Part shown: positions 34,101 through 42,460 of the stretch, piece after piece
Numbering within the stretch: position 1 is the first letter of the stretch
Layout of the letters: the number at the start of each line of letters is the position of its first letter
The notes under the pieces: generated by a model
Databases searched by the model: none
Told to the model about the DNA's origin: nothing
Seen by the model: the letters and a program-made list of their open reading frames with translations, nothing else
Made by a program: the position numbers and the translations under genes
Assembly: GCA_000733415.1 (NCBI GenBank)
Contig: KL662191.1
Span: forward strand, 1,736,617-1,800,616
Direction: 5' to 3'
Source of the DNA: [Leptolyngbya] sp. JSC-1
GTDB lineage: Bacteria > Cyanobacteriota > Cyanobacteriia > Elainellales > Elainellaceae
DNA length: 64,000 nucleotides

Positions 34101-34315
34101 GCCTCTGCAACGCCAGCCTTAACAGTGCCGACTTGATCGGGGCCGATCTTTGCGGGGCTGACCTGAGCAGCGCTAACCTGATCGGAGCCGAATTAAGCGA
34201 TCTGACTGCCGGTGAGGTGAAGTGGAGCGAACGCACCAAGTGGGAAGATGTGCGGGGCCTAGACGCGGCTGTGAGTGTGCCTGAAGCCCTGAAGCATCAG
34301 CTGGGTCTAGGGTAG
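31133..34315 (+). CDS. NACHT/STAND-type NTPase with C-terminal pentapeptide repeats
   Basis: 1060 residues. Residues 1-240 are helical and of unknown family. A NACHT-type NTPase follows: Walker A GGFGRGKST at 306-314, Walker B FLFLLDGFSEL near 374-384, then a sensor/helical region with EPLMLYFLAAMHRDGEL. About 620-800 is a helical linker. From about 804 to 1022 there are pentapeptide repeats with A(D/N)LxG periodicity, forming a right-handed beta-helix of about 40 turns. The start could also be Met3. STAND NTPases use the C-terminal repeats as sensors and the N-terminal domain as effector; the N-terminal effector here is not recognised. Possible signalling or defence ATPase. No partner gene is obvious. 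Confidence 0.85.
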   Translation: MTMPIWKLLQADLRDFTSTHPSANSDSASSGMVLARLQRLLPVLEQQNSLFAVLTLPLAELAAALPDLSRENPAFVPLAAELLRRYQIRTQQAPSLGQAIELLGQAAYLDQFCATFQRPKIQRWIGQVGQAAAAEAVQHQFRILTGLKLEGQDARQAVVAFSTSRLATVLNRLLAARLTQLGLQPAPAQQIAAQIAFNTEPQILPALEQAGAAMQPWVAWYRDDDADRLERHLRLDAYLDDYIQPRPAELVFNESFSLRDIYVPLKAQILTSDGEPDFDQPPVDLEEWTKAQLSQTEADQVLLVQGGFGRGKSTFCRMFADWVRQQQYPRWTPVLIPLQELRSLGNDFEELLRQAVPSHWTQDPDWLAQGDTRFLFLLDGFSELNLEDNSSLEQFFQQVGKFQESCASQPEMGHRIIITGRSLMIKTLERLLPPNLARVEILPFDAALQTRWLAQWERLTGAATSSLKAMLQNIDVPEQNAHLTREPLMLYFLAAMHRDGELRLDMLEETNVARAKFLLYQQIFYWALTRHRPGLLQRQLSPTEIESLRRLLAEVGLWAVQTGSETVPLAQIATRLQHDQEVQALLAELQTKLQDHALTNPLVTLYSRGDQSYIRFTHNSFGKLFCSRRLHEALEDWATTLTRRQKPEPLVPTETMNWQIFDLLGYGGLTAEMTEYLMVLLNANPDLDATYLFKRLESFYWRWCGGQFMDAPPESLPQKASRLLRQPHPALGQRQADIYAGFNVMILLLELHRYARSQNESQDEIAFYPCGRQGSPDFVPERLLRMIGYSHCVSPSAFRAIVGPYLSGTNLSGVVLTGTDLSGIDFSGADLRSADLSRTHLRGANLSRANLVGASLDGANLSSADLRGANLIGANLRGADLSSASLSGADLSSANLVGASLSRADLRDADLSGAYLRGASLQSADLSRAYLIGASLSGASLNAADLGHVDLSDANLHGADLSDVNLRHADLSGADLIGAYLNGASLCGASLCNASLNSADLIGADLCGADLSSANLIGAELSDLTAGEVKWSERTKWEDVRGLDAAVSVPEALKHQLGLG

Positions 34316-34402
34316 TTCGCAAAGAATCCCCATCTGGTCAGAGGGCAAGCCAGAATCAGCCTCCTAAGCTGAAAGGACGTTCCCTATCTGGGAGGAAGCC
34401 CA

Positions 34403-34627
34403 ATGAACAGAACCCTAGCGACGGTAGTCCTCACCCTGTTGCTACTGCTCGCCATTGTCGCGCCGTTTTCAGCCCTCTCCGCCCTGATGCTGATTGTCGT
34501 TGGTACGCTGGTTTATGGATTGGTCGTAACGCTGGTCAAAGCGTTTGTCACGGCTGATGTTAGTGATGTCAGTAATGTCGGCGATGTCAGTAATGTCAGC
34601 GATGTCAGCAACGATGCGGATTCTTGA
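34403..34627 (+). CDS. Small membrane protein with repeated acidic tail
   Basis: 74 residues. A good GGAGGAA is 6 nt before the ATG at 34403. Two hydrophobic helices (about 5-22 and 26-47) are followed by a tail of near-repeats D-V-S-D/N-V made of GATGTCAGTAATGTC-like units. No family was recognised. It follows the NACHT gene by 88 bp on the same strand and may be co-transcribed. Confidence 0.7.
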   Translation: MNRTLATVVLTLLLLLAIVAPFSALSALMLIVVGTLVYGLVVTLVKAFVTADVSDVSNVGDVSNVSDVSNDADS

Positions 34628-34720
34628 AGGTATAGCCGTCGCCATGATAGTTAGGACAGAGACATTGTTGTGGGCGTTCTATCTCTTCTGGCAAACACGA
34701 TGGGATTGAACCCACCAGAT

Positions 34721-36916
34721 TTAATTCACCGGCACTGCCGCATTCACAATCGGCATCAAGGCTCCAGATTGCTCTTGCCCATTCACTGCCAAATCACAGT
34801 GGCAGAGGTAGACCCTTACTGACCGTTGATCAGAGGAATCAGTTGCACGACCCAGTAGATCTACAATTTCCCGCTCCAGGTAATTCTGGTTTGCCGTAAA
34901 TTCGTCAGCCGCGGTCCAAATCCGGTTTAGCCGTTGGCGCAGGAACAGTGGTGCTGCAAATAAACTGACCCGTCCCGTTAGCCAAAACGGGGAACCAGCA
35001 TCGAGCCAAAACTGCCAGCGATGGTAAAGTCGCTCGCTGCGGTACTGATAGATCGTGGCTAGGGTGACGGCTGGTTTAGCAGGATCCCTTGCTTCAGCAG
35101 GCGGATTGCCCGTGATGGTTCCGGCTCGCAAAAGCTGAATGAATCGACCGGCACTGGTCGCAGCAGAAACCGGCGTGCGATTAAACTGCCCCAACCGACT
35201 CTCTACTTCCCAATAGTGCTGGGCGGCCTCCATCAACTCCCGCAGCAGCGTCTGTTGGTCGTAGGTCAACTCACCGCTGAAAAACCGCTGGATTGCCCGT
35301 TCTATCATTACTGCTGGGCTGATAGTAGCCTGCTGTTGCTGAACTGTGAGCCACTGCAAAAATTCGCCATAGGCTTCGGCAGCCTGATAGCCCAACCGAT
35401 CCCAGCGGGGAAAACTTGTGGCTGGCAGCAGTTGGGGAGTCAGCGGATCTGGCACAAAACAATGATCGGCCAGTAGTCCTGCCCGCACTGGATCGATGCG
35501 CGGCTTTCCCGCCACTCCCTGAGGCGTGATCGAAAACGAAGGGGCATCAGGCGCAGATGCAGCCACCGCCGCACGAGGTTGGCTCTGGCTCAAAATTACC
35601 AGCATCTCAGCCACCGCCTCCCGATCCACCAAACGGCCTAGGTTGGGATAGATCAGGGCCAGCAGAGTCAAAAGGGACCGCACCAACGGCGACCGCACCA
35701 ACGGCTGCTGCAGATTGAGCAAAACCAGTGGAATCCCCTTGCTGCTCAAAATTTCTTCCAGCGTGTAGCGAGTAATCGCATCCAAACCCGGCGCAATAAT
35801 CGCGATCTCCTGCGGTTGCACCTCCTGAGACTGAACTGCTGTAGCGATGATTTCGGCAGTTTGACGCAGCAGTTGGGCCTTCGACACGGTTTGAATCAGC
35901 CGCACCGAGTCGGGTAACTGGGGCATCGACAGCGGGTTCCGAATCGCTTCTACCATGACCTGCCCCCAGCCAACCGCCAAATTATCCGCAGGAGGTTGAA
36001 GGAGTTCCACTCGACAGCGTTCGGCCAAATCAGCCCAGTAGTCGGGGTCGGCTCCCAGCCCTAGACGAATCCCGCCCTGAGGATTAAAACTGAATGCCGC
36101 CGGAATGTCCTGATTCAGAAAAAACTCAAATAGGGCACGGGCCGCCGCGGGATACTCGTCTACGTCATCGGCCAGCACAGCTCGATAGCGCTGTTTTAAC
36201 TGCTGCTGATAGCGAGGATTGGGCAGCAGATAGCGCCAGTACAGTTCGCTCAAAATGGCGTAGGTTAGGATTCCCCGTTCCAAGCACCAGCGCCACCAGC
36301 GGTTCACCGCATCACCCATCTGTCGCCACAATTGTGGTGAGCCAGCTTGCTCGGTCAAACCCTCTTCTAACAGCAGGGGAATTTGTTCGTGGGGAGTGCC
36401 ACTCGCTGCTGCCAAGCGCAATAACTCCAATATCCGCTGCACCATCATTGCATCGGGGACGCCAGTCTGCCGTAACTGCCCCGATTCTAGCTGAGGCAGC
36501 CAAAGCCGCGCCGCCAACTCCTGTTCGGTTTCAGGATGCAGACGCATCGGAGCCTCTGTCTTTAACTCCAATTGCGCCATCAGCAGCGGCCAGAATTGCA
36601 TCACCTCATTTTGAAAAAAGCCAACGGGCGTGAAACACTCAAACAGAGTTGAGCTTGCTGGAGTTGCGGCTGGTGCAATTCGGTCCAACAGAGACAGACG
36701 GTTGCTGCTACTAGCGGCAAAAATCAGACATGGCGGCGCTTGAGATACCAGCGAAAAACCCGATTCCGGGCTTTGCATCCCAGCAGTTTGCACCCCATTC
36801 CAGCGGCGTAACTGCTCAATTAACCGAGTGGTTTTACCGCTGCCAGTAGCTCCTGTATACCAGATCGAAGTTGTAGGTACCGACCCCGCTTGGAAGGATT
36901 TGTTATGATACTGCAT
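34721..36916 (-). CDS. AddB/UvrD-like P-loop protein, likely recombination helicase-like
   Basis: 731 residues. The N-terminus has a textbook P-loop, WYTGATGSGKTTRLIEQL (GATGSGKTT at 22-30). Further on, YRAVLADDVDEYPAAARALFEFFL is a Walker B-like DDVDE box, and EIAIIAPGLDAITRYTLEEILSSKGIPLVL followed by QQPLVRSPLVRSLLTLLALI is the SF1 helicase motif pattern seen in AddB/UvrD proteins. Cyanobacteria often carry such a gene annotated only as a recombinase-family protein. No C-terminal four-cysteine iron-sulfur cluster of AddB was seen, and no addA lies nearby, so a role in double-strand-break repair is inferred. Confidence 0.65.
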   Translation of the reverse strand: MQYHNKSFQAGSVPTTSIWYTGATGSGKTTRLIEQLRRWNGVQTAGMQSPESGFSLVSQAPPCLIFAASSSNRLSLLDRIAPAATPASSTLFECFTPVGFFQNEVMQFWPLLMAQLELKTEAPMRLHPETEQELAARLWLPQLESGQLRQTGVPDAMMVQRILELLRLAAASGTPHEQIPLLLEEGLTEQAGSPQLWRQMGDAVNRWWRWCLERGILTYAILSELYWRYLLPNPRYQQQLKQRYRAVLADDVDEYPAAARALFEFFLNQDIPAAFSFNPQGGIRLGLGADPDYWADLAERCRVELLQPPADNLAVGWGQVMVEAIRNPLSMPQLPDSVRLIQTVSKAQLLRQTAEIIATAVQSQEVQPQEIAIIAPGLDAITRYTLEEILSSKGIPLVLLNLQQPLVRSPLVRSLLTLLALIYPNLGRLVDREAVAEMLVILSQSQPRAAVAASAPDAPSFSITPQGVAGKPRIDPVRAGLLADHCFVPDPLTPQLLPATSFPRWDRLGYQAAEAYGEFLQWLTVQQQQATISPAVMIERAIQRFFSGELTYDQQTLLRELMEAAQHYWEVESRLGQFNRTPVSAATSAGRFIQLLRAGTITGNPPAEARDPAKPAVTLATIYQYRSERLYHRWQFWLDAGSPFWLTGRVSLFAAPLFLRQRLNRIWTAADEFTANQNYLEREIVDLLGRATDSSDQRSVRVYLCHCDLAVNGQEQSGALMPIVNAAVPVN

Positions 36917-37258
36917 AATTTAATTCTAGATCTTTAGATTGAACAATACAGGAGCAACGTTGACACAAAGCTCAAGCAAAAAATCAGGAAAAAGCTTAAA
37001 TGGATTGTTACTGTTTTTAATCAATCGATTTCTAATTAACAGCTATCAAATAACGACTGATAGTGACTGATAGTTGCTGATAGCTCAAATGGCTCTATCG
37101 CTAATTCATCGAATTGATTAAATTATGATTGGAAGCGGTTTCCCTATCAGCTAATTTGTGGTCTTAAACTCAAACTTTAAAGAAACTCTTAAATTATTTG
37201 GGCGATCAAGCACTGCTAATTTTCTATTAATGTCGTGTAATGTCGTGCGACAGAAACC
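36917..37258. other. A+T-rich intergenic region between divergent genes
   Basis: 342 bp. Tandem GACTGATAGT (37055-37064, 37065-37074) is followed by TGCTGATAGC; arms AGCTATCA (37041-37048) and TGATAGCT (37078-37085) are inverted. May regulate pxcA or the helicase-like gene. No gene seen. Confidence 0.5.
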
Positions 37259-38599
37259 ATGCACAATTCTTTTTTGGGTCCGGTTAGAAGCTCTCTCCAA
37301 GCCGCAAATCGCTGGTTGCTTCGCACTCCTGAGCGAGCGCTGAACGAAGCCTATGAAGCAGCCTTGAGAATTAAAGGACTCGAGGATGCCCATTTTAACG
37401 GCAATCGAATTTTGCTGAATTCAGGCAACTATAGCAAAAGTGCTCAAGCTTACTTTCAGGGAGAATTAAAAAAGTATCTCAACATTATTAAAGTTAGACT
37501 GATTGAATTCAAGGCTAGTCGTTCGGTTGTGCGCCTGTCCAACCAATCGGTAACTGAAATTCAACTTAATGAAAGTGCGACCGATTTACGCACAATCAGC
37601 GTGATCGATCAGCCCAATTTAATTCTGAAAAAATTGCGGTTTATCGACGACGTTGTTGCTCGCTATGAGCAACCAGAACCCGGATCGGTCATCATTGTCA
37701 CGGAGCCAAATATTGCTAAGGCCAGTAGCTCATCTCTCAACCCAGCTAATGGCTTGAACCCCTCTGATGACCTACCCAAACGCGATCTTAAATCAATTAC
37801 AGATAAAACCGGCGTGTTGCCTCGTTCAATTCTAGAAACGGTTGATCGGATTAAGCGCGACCTCGATCCCCAAGCCGAACAGGAGGTTTTGCAGGATTTT
37901 CGGGTCTCCCGCTCCAAGACCATCATTTCAATTCGGCTGGTCTTGCTGATGATTATCATCCCCCTGTTGACCCAGCAGATTTCAAAAAATTTCCTGGTGG
38001 GACCGATTGTGGATCGGGTCAGAGAGCAGTCAGAACAGGCATCGCCATTTTTGAATTACGAACTCGAAGAAGAAGCCCTCAACGAACTCCAGCGGTTTGA
38101 GCAGCGGCTGCGGTTTGAGATTCTGATTGGCAAAGCCCCACCGATTGGCGATGAAGCAATTGTCGAGCGGGTCAGAGAGAGAGCCAGCGAAATTGAAGCC
38201 CAGTACCGTCGAATTGGTTCCGATGCCATCAAGAATGTCTTTTCCGACTTGTTGGGCCTATTGGCCTTTGTCGTGGTCATTGCTACCAGCAAACGGGAAA
38301 TCGCGGTGCTCAAATCCTTTATGGATACGCTAATCTATGGTCTCAGCGACAGTGCCAAAGCGTTTATCATTATTTTGTTTACTGATATTTTTGTCGGCTT
38401 CCACTCACCCCACGGTTGGGAAGTACTGCTCGAAAGCGTGTCTCGCCATCTAGGTCTACCGGCCAATCGAGATTTTATTTTCCTATTTATCGCTACATTC
38501 CCGGTGATTCTAGACACTATCTTCAAATACTGGATCTTCCGCTATCTCAATCGGGTTTCACCCTCAGCCGTTGCCACCTATCGCAACATGAACGAGTAA
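37259..38599 (+). CDS. pxcA: Proton extrusion protein PxcA (CemA family)
   Basis: Light-driven proton extrusion and Ci-uptake-related membrane protein, homologous to chloroplast CemA. 446 residues. The N-terminal half is soluble and charged (GLEDAHFNGNRILLNSGNYS, EVLQDFRVSRSKTIISIRL). The C-terminal half has membrane helices at about 220-240, 335-350, 365-385 and 410-425, with the conserved FVGFHSPHGWEVLLE loop between helices. ATG at 37259. A long A+T-rich leader precedes it. Confidence 0.93.
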   Translation: MHNSFLGPVRSSLQAANRWLLRTPERALNEAYEAALRIKGLEDAHFNGNRILLNSGNYSKSAQAYFQGELKKYLNIIKVRLIEFKASRSVVRLSNQSVTEIQLNESATDLRTISVIDQPNLILKKLRFIDDVVARYEQPEPGSVIIVTEPNIAKASSSSLNPANGLNPSDDLPKRDLKSITDKTGVLPRSILETVDRIKRDLDPQAEQEVLQDFRVSRSKTIISIRLVLLMIIIPLLTQQISKNFLVGPIVDRVREQSEQASPFLNYELEEEALNELQRFEQRLRFEILIGKAPPIGDEAIVERVRERASEIEAQYRRIGSDAIKNVFSDLLGLLAFVVVIATSKREIAVLKSFMDTLIYGLSDSAKAFIIILFTDIFVGFHSPHGWEVLLESVSRHLGLPANRDFIFLFIATFPVILDTIFKYWIFRYLNRVSPSAVATYRNMNE

Positions 38600-38783
38600 T
38601 ACATGAAACCAGCCATAAACGAGTAATAAACCAGGAATAACGGTTGCTTTAGGTCCCATCTGCTAGTGCCTATAGCAGCACCTGATTGCAGAATATACCC
38701 AGAACCCAGCTATCACCAACCCATTCACGCCTCTACTCCCATTAAAATATCGCTCCCATATCTTCCTGAATGCCAAACCCCAA

Positions 38784-40067
38784 ATGTCCAAACCGTTTGC
38801 TCCTCCCAAAATCGCTCCTGAGGCTGCTGCGACCGTGAAATTTTGGCAGCAAGTACGCTTAAGGTTGAGTTTGATTTTGGGCACGGGCGTCTTCGTGGGC
38901 ATTGGTATTGCGGCTGATGTGGCGGCGGCTGATGCAGTTTGGGCCTTGACCTTTGCAGCAGTAGTTGCCTTGGGCAACGGTTGGGTTGAAGTTGCCAATG
39001 TCACTCCTCCTGAGATACCAAGCCACCAAACTTGGCTGCAATTTGCGGCCCAATCCACCTTGTTTCTGGCCAAGCTGACCTCTGGCGCTGCCGCCGCTCT
39101 GGGCGTATCTGGGTATTTACTTAGTGGTTTGTACCACCCAGCTCCCATCTGGCTCGTACCGATCGCCCTATTGGTGATTGTGGGATTGACCCGGTTGAGT
39201 TGGCGCGGGCGCTCCTTAGCCCGACTCAGGCGAGTCACGGTTATGATCACTGCCGTTTCGCTGTTGGGCTTAATTGGGGTGGGCCTGCTCAAAATTAGCC
39301 AAACCAGCAGTGCAGAGGCGGTACTGTTGGCTCAAGCCAACGATAGAGCGACCCCGATAGCCCTCTTACAGGCAACAACGCTGATGACTGCAGCTTACGC
39401 TGGCTTCGAATCTCTGGCACCCCAGCCTAACTTCAGATCGGCCAGACAGCTCTTGAGCGCCATTGGTTTAGCGATTGGCCTGGCCTGGTCACTGTATCTG
39501 GCCGTTGCAATCGTTGGCATTCAAACAGTAGGTGCTGGAGTTTTAGGCAGTTCAGTCACCGCGTCGGTGGCTCCTCTGGTTATGGTGATGCGCAGTTTGG
39601 CCCTACCCGGCGGTGTTTATTTGATTACCCTAGGAGCCGTGGCTGCCATGAGCGGCATGATTTTGTCGCTCCTACCTCAATTGACAGAACGGTTACAACA
39701 CCTGAATCAAGCGGTCAGCCCGCCTGAAGCTTGGCCTAACCAGGAAGCAGAAACCCTCTCTCCCCAACTGGCACTAGGGTTGGTCAGTTTGATTTTGAGC
39801 TGTATTTTGTGGGTCGGCGATGTGCAGACAATTTGGTCGTTCAGTGCCTTTGCGTTCCTGCTGCACTATGCTCTGATGCATTGGGCCGCTCTGCGACAGG
39901 CAAGTGCACCTCGTGTTTGTCCCCGTTGGCTTAACGGCCTTGGTTTAGTCGTATGTGTGGGTTTGGCGTTTTGGGTGGAATGGTCCGTTTGGCTCGTGAG
40001 CTTGGGCTTAGTAGCGTTGGGTTTAGTTTGGCGGGGCATGATGCTGTGGACGGATGAACAGGGGTGA
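38784..40067 (+). CDS. APC-family amino acid permease-like membrane protein
   Basis: 427 residues, nearly all hydrophobic, about 11-12 membrane helices. LILGTGVFVGIGIAADVAAADAVWALTFAAVVALGNGW is helix 1-2 of the APC fold, and AAYAGFESLAPQPNF the unwound helix 6 region. The substrate is unknown. Shorter than the usual 450-500 residues. The nucA-like gene follows after 45 bp. Confidence 0.75.
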   Translation: MSKPFAPPKIAPEAAATVKFWQQVRLRLSLILGTGVFVGIGIAADVAAADAVWALTFAAVVALGNGWVEVANVTPPEIPSHQTWLQFAAQSTLFLAKLTSGAAAALGVSGYLLSGLYHPAPIWLVPIALLVIVGLTRLSWRGRSLARLRRVTVMITAVSLLGLIGVGLLKISQTSSAEAVLLAQANDRATPIALLQATTLMTAAYAGFESLAPQPNFRSARQLLSAIGLAIGLAWSLYLAVAIVGIQTVGAGVLGSSVTASVAPLVMVMRSLALPGGVYLITLGAVAAMSGMILSLLPQLTERLQHLNQAVSPPEAWPNQEAETLSPQLALGLVSLILSCILWVGDVQTIWSFSAFAFLLHYALMHWAALRQASAPRVCPRWLNGLGLVVCVGLAFWVEWSVWLVSLGLVALGLVWRGMMLWTDEQG

Positions 40068-40112
40068 TGAGCAGGACGGATTGAACAGGGGCGATGGAGC
40101 AGGGGTAGGGAA

Positions 40113-40949
40113 ATGAAATTCGGGCAACGTTTATGGCAGAGATTAGGCATACTGGGGCTGGCTATTTTGCTATCGAGCTGCACGATGCTGCTCAATCCGG
40201 CCTCGATTGGGCAAGATAGCCCCCATCTACTATTGGGCAACCCTAGCGGCGCTACGATTTTTAATGCTAAAAACTATCTGATCAGTCGGCCCCAGTACGC
40301 CCTATCCTACAATCGCGATAAAGGAATTCCCAATTGGGCCAGTTGGCAGCTCAACCAAAACTGGCTAGGGCAATTGCCACGTCCACCCTTCGCGCCAGAT
40401 GCATCGCTACCGTCGGGATGGTATCAGGTGCAGCCAAGGGACTATACCGGTACTGGATTTGACCGAGGCCATTTGATTCCGGCTGCCGACCGCAACAGGT
40501 CCGAAACAGACAGCAAATCCGTATTTTTGATGACCAATATTCTGCCGCAGGCACCCGATAACAACCAAGGCCCATGGGAACGCCTGGAGAGCTACTGTCG
40601 AGAGTTGGCGCGTCAGGGCAAGGAGCTATACATTATTGCTGGCGGCTATGGCGAAGGCGGGATCGGCTTGAAAGGAAAGCGCACAGCTATCGCCGCAGGT
40701 AAGATTACCGTTCCAGATCAGCTCTGGAAGATCGTTGTCGTCATGGATCGTCCCGGCTTGGGAGTAGAAAGCCTGAAGACAGAAACACCCGTGATTGCTG
40801 TGATTATGCCCAATCAACAGGGGATCAAAGAAATGGCTTGGAAGAGCTATCGTACTTCCATTGATGCCATCGAGCAGCTTACGGGCTATGACTTCCTCAC
40901 GACTGTTCCAGAACCGATTCAGTCTGTCCTCGAAGCTAAAGCGAATTAA
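40113..40949 (+). CDS. DNA/RNA non-specific endonuclease (NucA type), lipoprotein
   Basis: Sugar-nonspecific nuclease of the beta-beta-alpha-metal fold. 278 residues. A signal sequence ending in a lipobox (LAILLSSCTM, Cys23) predicts a membrane-anchored periplasmic or surface nuclease. The active-site DRGH is Asp117-His120 in FDRGHLIPAADRN; metal Asn is in TNILPQAPDNNQGPW (near 142-155); EXXXXR-type tail in LESYCRELARQG. Close to Anabaena NucA. In that family an inhibitor NuiA may be encoded next to it; none was seen here, which fits an exported enzyme. Confidence 0.93.
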   Translation: MKFGQRLWQRLGILGLAILLSSCTMLLNPASIGQDSPHLLLGNPSGATIFNAKNYLISRPQYALSYNRDKGIPNWASWQLNQNWLGQLPRPPFAPDASLPSGWYQVQPRDYTGTGFDRGHLIPAADRNRSETDSKSVFLMTNILPQAPDNNQGPWERLESYCRELARQGKELYIIAGGYGEGGIGLKGKRTAIAAGKITVPDQLWKIVVVMDRPGLGVESLKTETPVIAVIMPNQQGIKEMAWKSYRTSIDAIEQLTGYDFLTTVPEPIQSVLEAKAN

Positions 40950-40984
40950 AGAATATTCCAGGTTAAAGATTACTTCAGACTAGG

Positions 40985-41308
40985 TTACTCCAAGCCCATC
41001 AGCATCTCTTCGGTCATGATTGGAGTAACTGGAGCCACCGGAATAGCCTCTGTTTCCGGTAAAGTAAGAGTTGGTAAAGCCAATTCAGAGGTAATCTGAG
41101 TTTCGGGATCGCTAGAAGGCGATAGCCACGAACCGATCCCCGCTAGCTGCTGCCAATTCGCAGTAAAGGGAGCCATTGCGAGAGAGCAAGTTTTCCAGCT
41201 TCCTTGCACCGGTACCCCAAGCTGCTGACAATATCCACCTCGCCGCCCTTCTGCCCTGTAGGAGCGGCAGTGACGGCAAGCAGAAATTCTGTCATTCACG
41301 GGTTTCAT
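40985..41308 (-). CDS. Small four-cysteine protein, probably metal-binding
   Basis: 107 residues from the ATG at 41308 (MKPVNDRISA). Four cysteines in the first 45 residues, Cys11, Cys14, Cys27 and Cys41 (CRHC...GGYC...TC), look like a treble-clef or zinc-ribbon site. RRGGYCQQLGVPVQGSWKTCSLA is conserved in a cyanobacterial family of unknown function (recalled, not searched). The C-terminal half is Thr/Pro-rich and low complexity. Confidence 0.75.
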   Translation of the reverse strand: MKPVNDRISACRHCRSYRAEGRRGGYCQQLGVPVQGSWKTCSLAMAPFTANWQQLAGIGSWLSPSSDPETQITSELALPTLTLPETEAIPVAPVTPIMTEEMLMGLE

Positions 41309-41904
41309 AGACGAGGCATTCCCAGAGCGAATCTTCCACTTCATTCTCATCTCAGCTATTTATAGGTTTTGAACGAATAACGGGCATGTAAAGCTCGTGT
41401 GGTAAAGTTTTCAACGATCCCGAAGAGAAGATAACAATTTAGATTCTCTTTAGACTCCTGTTAAGTTACGGATACATTTCCAACACCTGAGTATTTCCAC
41501 AAGGGTTTTGGGTAACTCTACGGATATTTCTGTAAACTAACTAGGGATCACGGAAAAACCACCAAGCCTCAAATACTAAGCATTTCTTTAAAAACAAAAG
41601 AAGCACCTAAAAATAGGTATATCGTTCGCTCGATTACTCGGCATCTGTCCTAATGAATAAAGTGAATTGTCGCAGAACTAACGTGGGGATCACGCAAGAT
41701 TAAAGGACAGCAGAAAATTACGTTCTGTAATAAAAATAAATATGGCAATTTATTAAAAACTAAGTTAAGGAAATCAAAGTCACGAATTAAGAGTATGCGG
41801 CTTATGATTTGGGCCTTATTTAACTAGGAATTGAATTAATGATTTGTTAAAAGATTTAGTGCAAAATCAATAAATGATCGCTTTTGTCAACTTCCTTTCA
41901 GTCC
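41309..41904. other. A+T-rich intergenic region upstream of the DUF1824 gene
   Basis: 596 bp. Two related boxes of about 18 nt with AACTAAC...GGGATCACG are at 41535-41552 and 41676-41694. No known small RNA (no Yfr1 ACTCCTCACAC box) and no gene was recognised; the length allows a regulatory RNA. Confidence 0.45.
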
Positions 41905-42357
41905 ATGATAAGTCCTGACGAAATCTCCCTTACCGTAGATGCTGCCTGCCAATTGCTGCGGCAATCCAACTGCTTGAATCAAGCGTCATCCCATCAGGGA
42001 TTTGACCAGCCGCCCAGTTCAATCGACAGAGCCAGCCTGCAGCGGGCATTACAGGTTGTTGCAGCAGCGTCAGATTATCAAATCCTAGGTATTTGCGCAG
42101 GTTCCCAAGCGGAGGCAGTGCGGGCGCTCAACTCCTACGCAACCGCCTTGGGATATGGCCAAGGTGACTGGTCTCCCGTCGAACGAGCCGTCATGGATGG
42201 TGCCGTCTACATCAAATTCAATCCTAATACCGGCCTTTGCTATGCCGATGCCTACACGGGTAACTATCGGGGGGTGCTAGTTTCCTGCCAATCGGCAGAA
42301 GCAACTGACGTGAACGAGATGTTTGGGCACTTGCCGCTCGATCTATTTGAACCGTAG
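41905..42357 (+). CDS. DUF1824 family protein
   Basis: 150 residues from the ATG at 41905 (MISPDEISLT). The cyanobacterial DUF1824 pattern is recognisable: AACQLLRQSNC at the start, ALGYG and WSPVERAVMDGAVYIKFNPNTG in the middle, YTGNYRGVLVSCQS and FGHLPLDLFE at the end. Function unknown; the family is found in cyanobacteria and plastid-bearing eukaryotes as far as I recall. It precedes ligA by 94 bp on the same strand. Confidence 0.85.
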   Translation: MISPDEISLTVDAACQLLRQSNCLNQASSHQGFDQPPSSIDRASLQRALQVVAAASDYQILGICAGSQAEAVRALNSYATALGYGQGDWSPVERAVMDGAVYIKFNPNTGLCYADAYTGNYRGVLVSCQSAEATDVNEMFGHLPLDLFEP

Positions 42358-42418
42358 TGGCATTCCAAAATCGCAATTTTTGGTTACAATCGTCAGGCCA
42401 GAGACCCTCCATCGCTGC

Positions 42419-42460
42419 GATTCATGGCTTCAGATTCATGGCTTCAGATTCATGGCTTCA
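42419..42460 (+). repeat. Triplicated 14-bp unit containing the ligA start codon
   Basis: GATTCATGGCTTCA three times in exact tandem. ATGs fall at 42424, 42438 and 42452, all in different frames; only 42452 is in frame with ligA. The first two could start short out-of-frame peptides that affect ligA translation. Confidence 0.9.

Noticed and set aside
33544..34239. Long open frames on the minus strand opposite the pentapeptide region
   Set aside because: They are mirror images of the repeat codons (Ala/Leu/Arg/Ser-only translations), not genes.
34690..34730. tRNA-like stretch (GGGATTGAACCCACC)
   Set aside because: No cloverleaf arms or anticodon stem could be drawn around it on either strand.
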